Shown here: positions 1 to 7,804 of the stretch, piece after piece | Layout of the letters: each line of letters begins with the position of its first letter | How positions within the stretch are numbered: the stretch's first letter is position 1 | From: Rhodospirillaceae bacterium | GTDB taxonomy: Bacteria > Pseudomonadota > Alphaproteobacteria > UBA8366 | DNA: 34,718 nt | Direction of reading: 5' to 3' | Assembly: GCA_002711555.1 (NCBI GenBank) | Contig: PARQ01000026.1 | Span: 12,387 to 47,104 of the forward strand | Made by a program: the position numbers and the translations under genes | The notes under the pieces: model-generated | What the model was told of the DNA's origin: nothing | The model's database searches: none | Seen by the model: only the letters and a program-made list of their open reading frames with translations

Positions 1-1902
1 GCTAATGTGGAAGGCTATCTTGTTGAAGAGATGGCGCCTACTGGACAAGAGGTGGTTGTAGGCGGAGTGCGTGACCCCCAGTTTGGCCCGCTGATTATGG
101 TTGGTCTCGGCGGCATTTTCGTTGAGGTGTTGTCCGATGTAACGTTTCGGGTGTGTCCGATCAATCGATCCGATGCGATAGAAATGCTTAACGAATTGAA
201 AGGCAGAGCCCTTTTAGATGGCGCGCGGGGGCGACCGCCAGCAGACCGAGATGCTATTATTGATGTGATGATGAAAATGGGTGGAGATGGCGGTTTATTG
301 GTTGAATTGGCGGATGATATAGATGAGGCGGATATCAATCCGTTAATAGTTTCTGACAATGGCGCCGTTGCCGTAGATGCCAGATTTATTCTTGCTGACA
401 CACCTGCAGCTAGACCCTCACAGGAGCCACTCCGCGATGAGAGCGTTTTAAAAGAATTTGAGCCGCTTTTCAATCCGAAGACCATCGCGGTCATTGGCGC
501 TTCGGCCACCGGACACACAATAGCTAACACTTTCATCCGACGGGTCACGGAATTTGGTTACATGGGAAGTATCTATCCTATTCATCCAAAAGCTTCGGAG
601 GTTGACGGTCTGAAAGCATATCCATCACTTGGGGAGACACCGGATCCCGTTGATTATGCATATATCGCAATTAGTTCTGGCGCTGTGCCACCATTGATAG
701 AGGCTGCGAATGGCCGAGTTGCCTATGCACAGGTAATATCAAGCGGTTTTGGTGAAGTAGAGGAGGGTATAGCCTTACAAACGGAACTAGTTGAGTCAGC
801 GCGTTCGGGTGGATGTCGGGCAATTGGGCCAAATTGTCTAGGTACCTATTCACCGCGCGGCGGCCTTACTTTTCCTGAAAACGCGCCGCGCACTCTCGGG
901 AATGTCGGGGTAATAAGTCAGTCGGGAGGTCTCGGGACTGATATCGTTAAACGCGGTCAAATGCGTGGGATTGCTTACAGTGGGCTTGTAACTGTGGGGA
1001 ATTGTGCTGACATTAATCCAAACGATATATTAGAATATTTCCTTGCTGATGAACAAACGAGGGTGATTGGCCTCTATCTCGAGGGTGTGCAGGATGGACG
1101 TCGTTTTTTTGAACTACTTAATCGGGCAAAAGGTAAAAAGCCGATTGTGGTTCTTAAGGGTGGACGAACCGAGGAGGGCCGTAAAGCTGCGGCTTCACAT
1201 ACTGGTTCACTCGCTGGCAATGAAAAGGTATGGGAGGCTTTGGAACGACAAACCGGGTGTGTACTTGCTGAAACATTAGATGACTTCCTTGATTGTTTAA
1301 TGGCATTACAGATTCTTTCTCCACGAAGTGAACGTCCAACTAATCGTATCGCGATGTTTGGCAATGGCGGAGGCACTAGTGTGCTGGCTACTGACTTTTT
1401 TGCTCGGCATGGTTTATCGGTGGAGCCATTCGAGGCGGATACAATTACAGCACTGGAAGATTTACAAATGCCGCCAGGCACCTCAATTGCAAACCCTGTG
1501 GATGCACCGGTTGGTACGTTGCAACAGGAAAATGGTCTTATTGCAGAAAAAGTTCTGGACGCCGTTTACACCCATTTTAAGCCGGATGCAGTCGCGATGC
1601 ATCTAAATCTAGCTGCTTTCGTAGGGCGTGGGCCAATCGACCCCCTTGAAAATCTTATCGGCGCCGCACTTCGAATCCAAAAAAAATACCCTGGGCAAGC
1701 CCATTTTCTTCTGGCCCTTCGTTCTGACGGAAACCCTGATGTGGAAGCAAGCAAGACAAAGTATACGGAGATGGCCTTGGGTGTAGGCATTCCAGTCTTT
1801 GCTGAGCTAAGCAACATCGCAATAGCTCTTGAAGCACTTAAACACGTGGAGCAATTTCAAGTTACGCATCTTGCTGGAGTGCAAGTTACCAAACAGAGTT
1901 AG
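1..1902 (+). CDS. Acetate/acyl-CoA ligase (ADP-forming), 5' truncated
   Basis: The reading frame is open from base 1, so the true start lies outside the window. The GTG at 7 is only an internal codon. Family members interconvert acyl-CoA + ADP + Pi and acid + CoA + ATP in the cytoplasm. Counting from base 7, the first ~130 residues look like the end of an ATP-grasp (beta-type) domain (GLGGIFVEV, then EADINPLIV). A CoA-binding Rossmann domain follows (NPKTIAVIGAS, ~155-250), then succinyl-CoA-ligase-like domains (GVISQSGGLGTD ~300; KAAASHTGSLAG ~393-404). His398 in SHTGSLAG matches the phospho-histidine of the family. The domain order is therefore ATP-grasp, CoA-binding, ligase. The stop overlaps the convergent gene's stop by 3 bp. 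Substrate is unknown: acetate, an aryl acid, or a malate/pimelate-type acid are all possible. Confidence 0.88.
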   Translation, partial: ANVEGYLVEEMAPTGQEVVVGGVRDPQFGPLIMVGLGGIFVEVLSDVTFRVCPINRSDAIEMLNELKGRALLDGARGRPPADRDAIIDVMMKMGGDGGLLVELADDIDEADINPLIVSDNGAVAVDARFILADTPAARPSQEPLRDESVLKEFEPLFNPKTIAVIGASATGHTIANTFIRRVTEFGYMGSIYPIHPKASEVDGLKAYPSLGETPDPVDYAYIAISSGAVPPLIEAANGRVAYAQVISSGFGEVEEGIALQTELVESARSGGCRAIGPNCLGTYSPRGGLTFPENAPRTLGNVGVISQSGGLGTDIVKRGQMRGIAYSGLVTVGNCADINPNDILEYFLADEQTRVIGLYLEGVQDGRRFFELLNRAKGKKPIVVLKGGRTEEGRKAAASHTGSLAGNEKVWEALERQTGCVLAETLDDFLDCLMALQILSPRSERPTNRIAMFGNGGGTSVLATDFFARHGLSVEPFEADTITALEDLQMPPGTSIANPVDAPVGTLQQENGLIAEKVLDAVYTHFKPDAVAMHLNLAAFVGRGPIDPLENLIGAALRIQKKYPGQAHFLLALRSDGNPDVEASKTKYTEMALGVGIPVFAELSNIAIALEALKHVEQFQVTHLAGVQVTKQS

Positions 1903-2975
1903 GTGCAAAACTCCTCTATCCTGACCAAATGTGCGGCGATTACCTCGTGGTCCAAAGATGGACGATATCCTTTCGGGAGGACGATACTGCCATTATGGAA
2001 TGGTAGGCTTTCCTCGAACACCGATTGGGTGAGTTTAAGGAAACCATTATTTTCGCCCGCATTATCAATGGCCACGCGGGCCACGCATGCCTCCATCCAA
2101 CACTGAATGTCAGTGGAAGTGCCGTCACCCAGTACTGGCGTCATACCTTTTGCCTTTATATGAGAAAGGCCGGACAAAAGCATATCCATCGAAGGAAATT
2201 TCTTAAGTTTTAATTTGACGAATTCTATACCCTTTAAATCTGCGGATTTATCTATATCCCGCATGCAGTAGATTGATTCGTCCATCATAATTGGAACGTT
2301 TGATTCCCTGGCAACTGCGGCATTTGCTTCCCACGCATCGGATTCGCATGGTTGTTCGAAGAGCATAATATTACTAGGGTCGAGAGCGGAGCCAAAACTG
2401 ATTCCTTGTTCCGCACTGAAATTCCGATTAGCGTCTAGTCTAATTATAACGCCTGTTCCGTCGATAATTTTTTGAATTAGCCTTACCCGTCGCAGGTCAT
2501 CTTCAACATGAAATCCGACCTTCACCTTCAATGTTTTAAAGCCTTTCCCTATAAGCTCTGTTATTTCTTCGGGGATCTTTTCCAAATCCATTTCATGCAC
2601 TGGATCTAAAAGCGGCACTCGGGTTTCTTCCGCAATGTCGAGGAGTTTATGGTCCATGAGCATTTCAAGTGCTCCCAGAATCGCCGAAGCAGCCGTAGGA
2701 AAATCGTGGCTGGCATTGAAAATTTCCGAATGAGCTTTGGTCGGCTTCATACCGACTATTTTTTCACACCAGTTCTTACAGAACGTCCAACCGCCCTCGA
2801 GCGATTCAAAGCTGTACCCTGGCGATATATGACCTTCACCGAAACCAGTTTTCCCGTCACTGTTAGTGATCTCAACAATAAAGGGATCAAAATTGTGAAA
2901 GGTTTTTTGAGATATTCTATATGGCACTCGAAGAGGTATTCTTGTGTGGCTGAGGGTGATGCGGTCAATTATCAT
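1899..2975 (-). CDS. Mandelate racemase/muconate-lactonizing enzyme family protein (enolase superfamily)
   Basis: The 358-residue protein has the full MLE-subgroup active-site set. These are a K-x-K motif (K150 and K152 in LKVKVGF), Mg2+ ligands D181 (RLDANRNF), E207 (LFEQPCE) and D232 (IMMDESIY), and the opposing lysine in KLKLKKF (K254/K256). Members abstract the alpha-proton of a carboxylate to an Mg-stabilised enolate and then epimerise, racemise or cycloisomerise. The K-x-K plus distal lysine pattern is typical of muconate cycloisomerases, o-succinylbenzoate synthases and dipeptide epimerases. The N-terminal capping domain (1-130) is complete. The start is an ATG at 2975. It lies 105 bp downstream of metZ on the same strand, so weak co-transcription is possible. 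The substrate cannot be told from sequence; an amino-acid or dipeptide derivative is one reasonable guess. Confidence 0.85.
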   Translation of the reverse strand: MIIDRITLSHTRIPLRVPYRISQKTFHNFDPFIVEITNSDGKTGFGEGHISPGYSFESLEGGWTFCKNWCEKIVGMKPTKAHSEIFNASHDFPTAASAILGALEMLMDHKLLDIAEETRVPLLDPVHEMDLEKIPEEITELIGKGFKTLKVKVGFHVEDDLRRVRLIQKIIDGTGVIIRLDANRNFSAEQGISFGSALDPSNIMLFEQPCESDAWEANAAVARESNVPIMMDESIYCMRDIDKSADLKGIEFVKLKLKKFPSMDMLLSGLSHIKAKGMTPVLGDGTSTDIQCWMEACVARVAIDNAGENNGFLKLTQSVFEESLPFHNGSIVLPKGYRPSLDHEVIAAHLVRIEEFCT

Positions 2976-3080
2976 TATATTATTCTCGCCAAAAAAACGT
3001 CCATTTATAAAGTGGTGTGCTACACCCGGAACTCAAAGGGCCAAGAAAATGAGTAGTGGGTGTGCTGCTGCTTAAAGTAA

Positions 3081-4277
3081 CTACCGCGCCAATGCTTGGG
3101 CTAAATCGTCCTTTATATCCTGCGGATCTTCGAGCCCAACTGAAAGTCTTACTAGTCCATCAGTAATGCCCAGCTCGCCCCGTCCCTCGGGTGCTAATCT
3201 TTGGTGGGTAGTAGTCGCCGGGTGTGTAACAATACTTTTTGTGTCACCCAAGTTGTTTGATATGTCTATCATTTTAAGAGCATTGAGCACAGAGAAGGCG
3301 CGTTTTTTGCCGCCTTCCAGTTGGAATGATAAAACCGACCCGGAATCGCTCATTTGTTTCTTCGCTATATCATATTGTGGGTGACTTAGAAGGCCAGGAT
3401 ATATGACTTTATCAATTCCATGCTGTTTCTCTAGCCAGTGTGCTACGTCAATTGTATTTCTACAATGACGTTCTACGCGGAGTTCTAAAGTTTCAAGCCC
3501 CTTTAACATAAGCCAAGCGTTAAAAGGACTGCAGGACGGTCCGGTGTGACGAATGAACGGCTGTAGACATTCATCATAATACTCTTGAGTGCCGAGAATA
3601 GCTCCTGCCAAGGCACGTCCCTGACCATCAATGTGTTTTGTCGCTGAATATATAACAACATCGGCACCAAGTTTGAGTGGTTTCTGCAAAATTGGTGTCG
3701 CAACCACATTATCAACTACGAGTTTTGCACCGGCCGTATGTGCCAACTCGGCTACTTTTGGTAAGTCGATGATCTCGAGCGTCGGGTTTGAGGGTGTCTC
3801 AACAAACACAGCCTGAGTTGGTTTAGTGAGTGCCCTTTCCCATTGTTCTATATTTGTCCCGGAGACCAACTCTGTTTCCACTCCATAGCGGGGGAGCAAT
3901 TCTGAAACGATATAATCACATGATCCGAATAAGGCTTTTGAAGCAACTAAACGGTCGCCTGCCCGTAAAAGCGCCAGGAGCGAATAGAAAACTGCTGACA
4001 TGCCGCTTGATGTTGCCGTACAGCTTTCTGCTCCTTCGAGTAAACACATTCGTTTTTGAAAAGATGTTACTGTTGGATTGCCATAGCGCGTATAGATGTA
4101 ACGGTCAGTACTACCATTAAATGCGTTTTCTGCGTCTTCCGCAGAGTCGTATACGAAACCCGAGGTCATATATATTGCCTCAGCGGTTTCGCGGTATTCG
4201 CTCCGCCCCAGTCCGCCTCGAACTAACTTTGTTTGAGTTCGCCAAGTGGGGTCAATTTTTTTACCGTCACCCGCCAT
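3081..4277 (-). CDS. metZ: O-succinylhomoserine sulfhydrylase
   Basis: This 398-residue enzyme belongs to the Cys/Met-metabolism PLP family, fold type I. It makes homocysteine from O-succinylhomoserine and sulfide, the direct-sulfhydrylation route to methionine. Family marks include TRYGNPTV (~63-70), the SSGMSA loop (~90-95), the PLP aspartate in VVDN (D189), and the Schiff-base lysine K214 in YSATKHIDGQGR. The HIDGQGR continuation is the form I associate with MetZ rather than MetB/MetC. The start ATG at 4277 has a strong Shine-Dalgarno (TAAGGAGT, 5-6 nt upstream). The leader holds a SAM-II riboswitch and a dedicated promoter, which supports the methionine assignment and predicts repression by S-adenosylmethionine. 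An O-acetylhomoserine substrate is not excluded. Confidence 0.93.
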   Translation of the reverse strand: MAGDGKKIDPTWRTQTKLVRGGLGRSEYRETAEAIYMTSGFVYDSAEDAENAFNGSTDRYIYTRYGNPTVTSFQKRMCLLEGAESCTATSSGMSAVFYSLLALLRAGDRLVASKALFGSCDYIVSELLPRYGVETELVSGTNIEQWERALTKPTQAVFVETPSNPTLEIIDLPKVAELAHTAGAKLVVDNVVATPILQKPLKLGADVVIYSATKHIDGQGRALAGAILGTQEYYDECLQPFIRHTGPSCSPFNAWLMLKGLETLELRVERHCRNTIDVAHWLEKQHGIDKVIYPGLLSHPQYDIAKKQMSDSGSVLSFQLEGGKKRAFSVLNALKMIDISNNLGDTKSIVTHPATTTHQRLAPEGRGELGITDGLVRLSVGLEDPQDIKDDLAQALAR

Positions 4278-4320
4278 GTCATACTCCTTAAAAAGGAACT
4301 CACTTAAGCGCAGGAGATCC

Positions 4321-4345
4321 TAAAAATAAATGCCCTACTAAAGGG
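4321..4345 (-). terminator. Putative SAM-controlled terminator in the metZ leader
   Basis: A short hairpin, CCCU (4345-4342), loop, AGGG (4336-4333), is followed by a U-rich run (4331-4321). The stem is only 4 bp, so this is tentative. Its left arm overlaps CCGACC (4349-4344), which can instead pair perfectly with GGUCGG (4375-4370), the 3' half of the aptamer pseudoknot. The three helices are therefore mutually exclusive in the order expected for SAM-induced termination. Confidence 0.4.
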
Positions 4346-4369
4346 TCGGAGCCTTTTCAAGAAAACACG

Positions 4370-4428
4370 CCGACCTTTTAGCTGAATCATTTGCGTGGTC
4401 GCAAGCCGGCCGGGCCAAATCACCACAT
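4370..4428 (-). ncRNA. SAM-II riboswitch aptamer upstream of metZ
   Basis: On the minus strand the leader reads GTGGTGATTTGG, then GGCTTGCG, ACCAC, and AGCTAAAAGGTCGG. P1 pairs GUGGU (4426-4422) with ACCAC (4399-4395). Loop 1 carries the conserved GAUUU and GCUUGC elements. The conserved AGCUAAAA (4383-4376) is followed by GGUCGG (4375-4370), which pairs with CCGGCC of loop 1 (4413-4408; six pairs including one G-U) to make the P2 pseudoknot. This is the SAM-II (metA-motif) architecture known mainly from alphaproteobacteria in front of methionine-biosynthesis genes. The identification rests on reading by eye, but both helices and the conserved single-stranded bases agree. Confidence 0.92.
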
Positions 4429-4434
4429 TCTATC

Positions 4435-4463
4435 ACGGTATGGCGGACGCCCCCCTGTGTCAA
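4435..4463 (-). promoter_or_regulatory. Sigma-70-type promoter for the metZ leader
   Basis: The minus strand has a perfect -35 TTGACA (4463-4458), a 17-nt spacer, and a -10 TACCGT (4440-4435) that matches the consensus at T1, A2 and T6. Transcription from it would begin within a few bases of the first P1 base of the SAM-II aptamer, as expected for a compact riboswitch leader. It lies downstream of the CitE-like stop, so metZ need not depend on read-through. Confidence 0.6.
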
Positions 4464-4481
4464 CTAGGATTATTTATGTTT

Positions 4482-5399
4482 TTACGATGCAGTATTCTTC
4501 ATCATTTCTTCGCGCTCTTTAATATTTCTATCTGCTGCAAGGAGATTTTCCGCTCGATAAACTACTGGATAATCAACCATTTTTCCATCCACTTCTAAAG
4601 ATGCGCGGCCTGCGGCGACAGCCTCCTCAAAAGCAGCGATAATTTTTTTTGCATTTCCAACTTCCTGAGGAGTTGGCCTGAACTCATCGTTTAGTAGCCC
4701 CACAATTTTGGGGTGAACGCAAGAAGCCCCCTGAAAACCGAACCGACGAGAACGACGTATGGTCTCGCGCATAGCATCAATGTCTTGATAGTCCGCAACC
4801 GTGCCGATAAGTCCCAAGGGGATAATTCCTGCTGCTCGGGCTGCGATAATTCCCTGTTGTTTAGGATATGTAAGGACTTCTGCTACTGGGTCAGTACCAA
4901 TAGAAGTCGCAAAATCTTCGCTTCCCAAACTCATTGCAACTACGCGCGGATGTGCTTTCGCAATGTTTTCAATTCGAAGGAAACCTGCTGCCGTTTCAAC
5001 CATTGCGATTAGCTTAGTATGACCAACATCCATCCCCCTCTCGCTCTCGAGTTCATCAATTGCCTCAGAAAGCAGGCGAATATGGCCGGGGCCGTCAACT
5101 TTTGTAACCGCTATTGCTTTAACCCGAGGGGAAATAGATTCCTCGAGGTCGGGTATTGCCATACGAAGAGGCTGATTTATTCGGACAACTACATCAGCAC
5201 CAGCCTGGCTAACAGACTCCGCAGCTTCTTGAATTAATTTCCTAGCCGCTGGCTTGTCGGCGATAGCTACACTATCTTCAACGTCGAGTTGAATCGCGTC
5301 TGCGCCACGGGTATGGGCTTTGGAGACATAGCGTTCAACGTTCACTGGCACAAACATGAGCGAACGCCATACAGGAGTAAATTTAGTGTTGCTAAGCAT
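4482..5399 (-). CDS. HpcH/HpaI aldolase / citrate-lyase beta (CitE)-like protein
   Basis: This 305-residue CitE-like TIM-barrel lyase would cleave or form C-C bonds in acyl-CoA or 2-oxoacid substrates using Mg2+. Known relatives include malyl-CoA and citramalyl-CoA lyases and (3S)-malyl-CoA thioesterase. Visible motifs are WRSLMFVPVN (11-20), DVEDSVA (39-45), the CoA/substrate arginine in VVRIN (R73), Mg ligands E135 (AMVETAAG) and D162 (GSEDFA), and the family C-terminal GASCVHPKIV (224-233). I chose ATG 5399 because CTGGAGG lies ~8 nt upstream. A longer TTG start at 5435 adds 12 residues but lacks a clear ribosome-binding site. It is divergent from the RfbB-like gene. The exact substrate is unknown. 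Confidence 0.85.
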   Translation of the reverse strand: MLSNTKFTPVWRSLMFVPVNVERYVSKAHTRGADAIQLDVEDSVAIADKPAARKLIQEAAESVSQAGADVVVRINQPLRMAIPDLEESISPRVKAIAVTKVDGPGHIRLLSEAIDELESERGMDVGHTKLIAMVETAAGFLRIENIAKAHPRVVAMSLGSEDFATSIGTDPVAEVLTYPKQQGIIAARAAGIIPLGLIGTVADYQDIDAMRETIRRSRRFGFQGASCVHPKIVGLLNDEFRPTPQEVGNAKKIIAAFEEAVAAGRASLEVDGKMVDYPVVYRAENLLAADRNIKEREEMMKNTAS

Positions 5400-5509
5400 A
5401 GCGAAGACCTCCAGGGTGTGAGTTTTTAAGAACAATGTAATCCTGCCCCGCTATTTGCTCAATGGCAATAGCCCTTGACCAGCGAGTTCATTTGCCCCAA
5501 TCAATAGGG

Positions 5510-6559
5510 ATGAAAATTCTAATTACAGGAGGTGCAGGGTTTATTGGCTCAGCGGTGGTGCGCTATTTTTCCCGAGACTGTGGTTTCGAAGTTATTAACC
5601 TGGACAAGCTTACCTATGCCGGTAATTTGTCTTCTGTAGAGTCAGTGTCAAACCTCCCAAACTATATTTTTGAACATCACGACATTTGTGATGAAGCCGC
5701 AGTTGATAGAATCTTCAGAGCTCATACCCCAGATGCAGTAATACATTTAGCTGCGGAGTCTCATGTTGATCGATCGATCGATGGGCCGGCACCATTTCTA
5801 GAAACAAATGTGAAAGGTACCTTTACTTTATTGGAATCTGCTCGTTCGTATTGGTGCGGTTTGCCAGTTTCAGCACGAGATAAATTCCGGTTTATTCATG
5901 TCTCGACTGATGAGGTATATGGGGCACTTGGGGCAGAGGGGCAATTTACCGAGAATAGCCAATACAAGCCTAACTCGCCCTACGCCGCCTCAAAAGCAGC
6001 GGCAGATCATTTTGCCCGCGCCTGGTATCATACATACCAATTACCCGTGATTGTGACCAATTGTTCAAATAATTACGGGCCATTCCAGTTTCCTGAAAAG
6101 ATGATTCCCACCATGATTTTGGCTGGCCTTGAGGGACGACAATTACCAGTCTACGGGGATGGGAAGAATATAAGGGATTGGCTGCATGTAGATGATCACG
6201 CTGCGGCGTTATACTGTATTTTAACCAAGGGTGTGCCGGGTGAGTTTTACAATATAGGTGGAGAGGCCGAGCGGCAGAACATAGAAGTGGTCGAGAGTAT
6301 TTGCGAGGTGCTGGACTCTTTAATTCCACACGGAAGTTCTGCGTCTTATCGTGACCTCATTCACTTTGTTCCGGATCGGCCAGGGCACGATTATCGTTAT
6401 TCCGTTTCCTGCGATAAGCTAAAAAATGAACTTGGCTGGACTCCTATCAGAAGTTTTGAAGAAGGCCTTACTCAGACTATAAGTTGGTATCTAGAGAATC
6501 GAGATTGGTGGCAATCGATCCAAAAACGTTACGATGGGCGGAGACAGGGCCTAGAGTAA
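5510..6559 (+). CDS. rfbB: dTDP-glucose 4,6-dehydratase-like extended SDR
   Basis: This 349-residue NAD-dependent extended short-chain dehydrogenase matches RfbB well. It has the nucleotide-binding GGAGFIG (7-13), the LTYAGNL segment after strand 2, [12 protein letters not shown] (79-90), the TDE catalytic triplet in VSTDEVYG (133-135), and Y158-x-x-x-K162 (SPYAASKAA). RfbB converts dTDP-D-glucose to dTDP-4-dehydro-6-deoxyglucose for surface polysaccharides. I placed the start at ATG 5510 because the homology begins at MKILITGG. The upstream ATG at 5462 adds 16 unlikely residues, and neither start has a strong Shine-Dalgarno. Oddly, no rfbA, rfbC or rfbD and no glycosyltransferase is nearby. 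It is instead followed 20 nt later by a VOC gene and TauD. A related UDP-sugar dehydratase is an alternative. Confidence 0.85.
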   Translation: MKILITGGAGFIGSAVVRYFSRDCGFEVINLDKLTYAGNLSSVESVSNLPNYIFEHHDICDEAAVDRIFRAHTPDAVIHLAAESHVDRSIDGPAPFLETNVKGTFTLLESARSYWCGLPVSARDKFRFIHVSTDEVYGALGAEGQFTENSQYKPNSPYAASKAAADHFARAWYHTYQLPVIVTNCSNNYGPFQFPEKMIPTMILAGLEGRQLPVYGDGKNIRDWLHVDDHAAALYCILTKGVPGEFYNIGGEAERQNIEVVESICEVLDSLIPHGSSASYRDLIHFVPDRPGHDYRYSVSCDKLKNELGWTPIRSFEEGLTQTISWYLENRDWWQSIQKRYDGRRQGLE

Positions 6560-6579
6560 TAGAAGGATATGAGGGCTAG

Positions 6580-6963
6580 ATGGACATAAAATACATAGAT
6601 CATTTCGTTCTAACCGTAAGGGATGTAGACACTATCTGTGAGTTTTACGAGCGCGTGCTTGGTATGACGGTGAAGACATTTGGCGAGGGGCGGAAAGCAC
6701 TCCACTTTGGTAGCCAGAAGATTAACGTACACCCGCCTATCGGTTCTGGCCCTAGTCATCGCGCCCGCAAGCCGGCTATTGGAGGGTCAGATTTCTGTCT
6801 TATAACCAAAGATTCAATGGCAAATGTAGCTCAACATTTGAAGTCTGAAGGTGTATGCATTGAGCTAGGTCCCGATAAGCGTTCTGGAGCCGTCGGGACA
6901 ATCACCTCGATTTATTTTCGCGACCCAGACGGCAATTTAGTTGAGATATCAAATTATGATTGA
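6580..6963 (+). CDS. VOC family (glyoxalase/bleomycin-resistance fold) protein
   Basis: This small 127-residue protein is one VOC module pair. It opens with a strand ending in IDHFVLTV and closes with FRDPDGNLVEIS. Plausible metal ligands are H8, H51 (INVHPP) and E122 (LVEIS), the usual pattern for divalent-metal VOC enzymes. The layout resembles GLOD5-type and related glyoxalase-like lyases. A Shine-Dalgarno-like GGATATGAGGG precedes the ATG. It starts 20 nt after the RfbB-like gene, and its last 8 bases overlap the TauD start at 6956, so translation of the two is probably coupled. Function could be an isomerase, lyase or dioxygenase; sequence alone does not decide. Confidence 0.8.
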   Translation: MDIKYIDHFVLTVRDVDTICEFYERVLGMTVKTFGEGRKALHFGSQKINVHPPIGSGPSHRARKPAIGGSDFCLITKDSMANVAQHLKSEGVCIELGPDKRSGAVGTITSIYFRDPDGNLVEISNYD

Positions 6964-7804
6964 TGTAGTGCCTGTTTCGGAAGCTATAGGTGCTGAAATA
7001 CGTGGTGTTAACCTTGGCTACATAGATACAAATACTCTTGACCAAATACAACAATCGTGGATCTCTCATTGTGTGTTGTTGTTTCGCGATCAGCAAATTA
7101 CTGCCAGAGAGTTGGTTAAATTTAGTAAGCACTTCGGCGACCTTGATATCGCACCGCCAAACGAAAACGGGCAGGTAGGTGTCGACGGTTTTCCAGAAGT
7201 GCTCGTGCTGTCAAATGTCAAAGAAAACGGCCGGCCTATTGGTGCGCTCGGCAACGGCGAGGCGCAGTGGCACACAGATATGAATTATATCGATCAGCCC
7301 CCCTTAGGCAGTGTTTTGCTTGGTGTTGAGGTCCCCGATCAGGGTGGTAATACTGGGTTTTGTAATATGTACGGTGCTTTGGAAGAGTTGCCAGATTTGC
7401 TCCGCCGGCAGATTGACGGCCTTCAAATCAAGCACGATAGCTCAACTAATAGTGCCGGCCTCCTTCGCAAGGGTGCAGATTTGGTCACCGATGTTACGGC
7501 TTGCCCTGGCGCCGTCCATCCTATTGTCCGTACCCATCCGGAAACCGGACGCCAGGCGCTTTACCTCGGTCGGCGTCGGAATGCGTATATTATGGGTCTT
7601 CCTGCAGCAAATTCGGAGGCATTGCTTGACGATCTGTGGGCTCACGCTACACAGCCAAAATATGCTTGGCACCATAAATGGCGAGAAGGTGACGTGATAA
7701 TGTGGGATAACCGTTGTGTTATGCACAGGCGTGATAGTTTCGACGAAACTAAGCGGCGTATTATGCATCGGACTCAGATTAAAGATGATCAGCTGGTTCA
7801 ATAG
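6956..7804 (+). CDS. TauD/TfdA-family 2-oxoglutarate/Fe(II) dioxygenase (number 1)
   Basis: This 282-residue oxygenase has the facial triad H106-x-D108 (QWHTDMNY) and distal H257 (NRCVMHRRD). The 2-oxoglutarate-binding arginines follow at ~268-272 (KRRIMHRTQ). Such enzymes hydroxylate an aliphatic carbon, often releasing sulfite, an aldehyde or an amine, with succinate and CO2 as co-products. ATG 6956 is preferred over the TTG at 6941 since homology starts at IDVVPVSEAIGAEI. It overlaps the VOC gene by 8 bp. It is convergent with the TauE/SafE permease, their 3' ends overlapping by 7 bp. Two more members of the family occur at 19610 and 31832. The substrate is not known; taurine is not assured. 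Confidence 0.88.
   Translation: MIDVVPVSEAIGAEIRGVNLGYIDTNTLDQIQQSWISHCVLLFRDQQITARELVKFSKHFGDLDIAPPNENGQVGVDGFPEVLVLSNVKENGRPIGALGNGEAQWHTDMNYIDQPPLGSVLLGVEVPDQGGNTGFCNMYGALEELPDLLRRQIDGLQIKHDSSTNSAGLLRKGADLVTDVTACPGAVHPIVRTHPETGRQALYLGRRRNAYIMGLPAANSEALLDDLWAHATQPKYAWHHKWREGDVIMWDNRCVMHRRDSFDETKRRIMHRTQIKDDQLVQ

Noticed and set aside
1074..1481. Long open frames antisense to large genes (for example here and 7442-7948 minus)
   Set aside because: They are shadows of well-supported genes on the opposite strand, with no homology-like motifs or ribosome-binding sites.
5462..5509. Longer start for the RfbB-like gene
   Set aside because: The added 16 residues precede the MKILITGG Rossmann start and no ribosome-binding site supports the ATG at 5462.
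5767..5783. GATC tandem repeats inside the rfbB-like gene
   Set aside because: They encode the conserved HVDRSIDG segment; codon choice explains the repeat.
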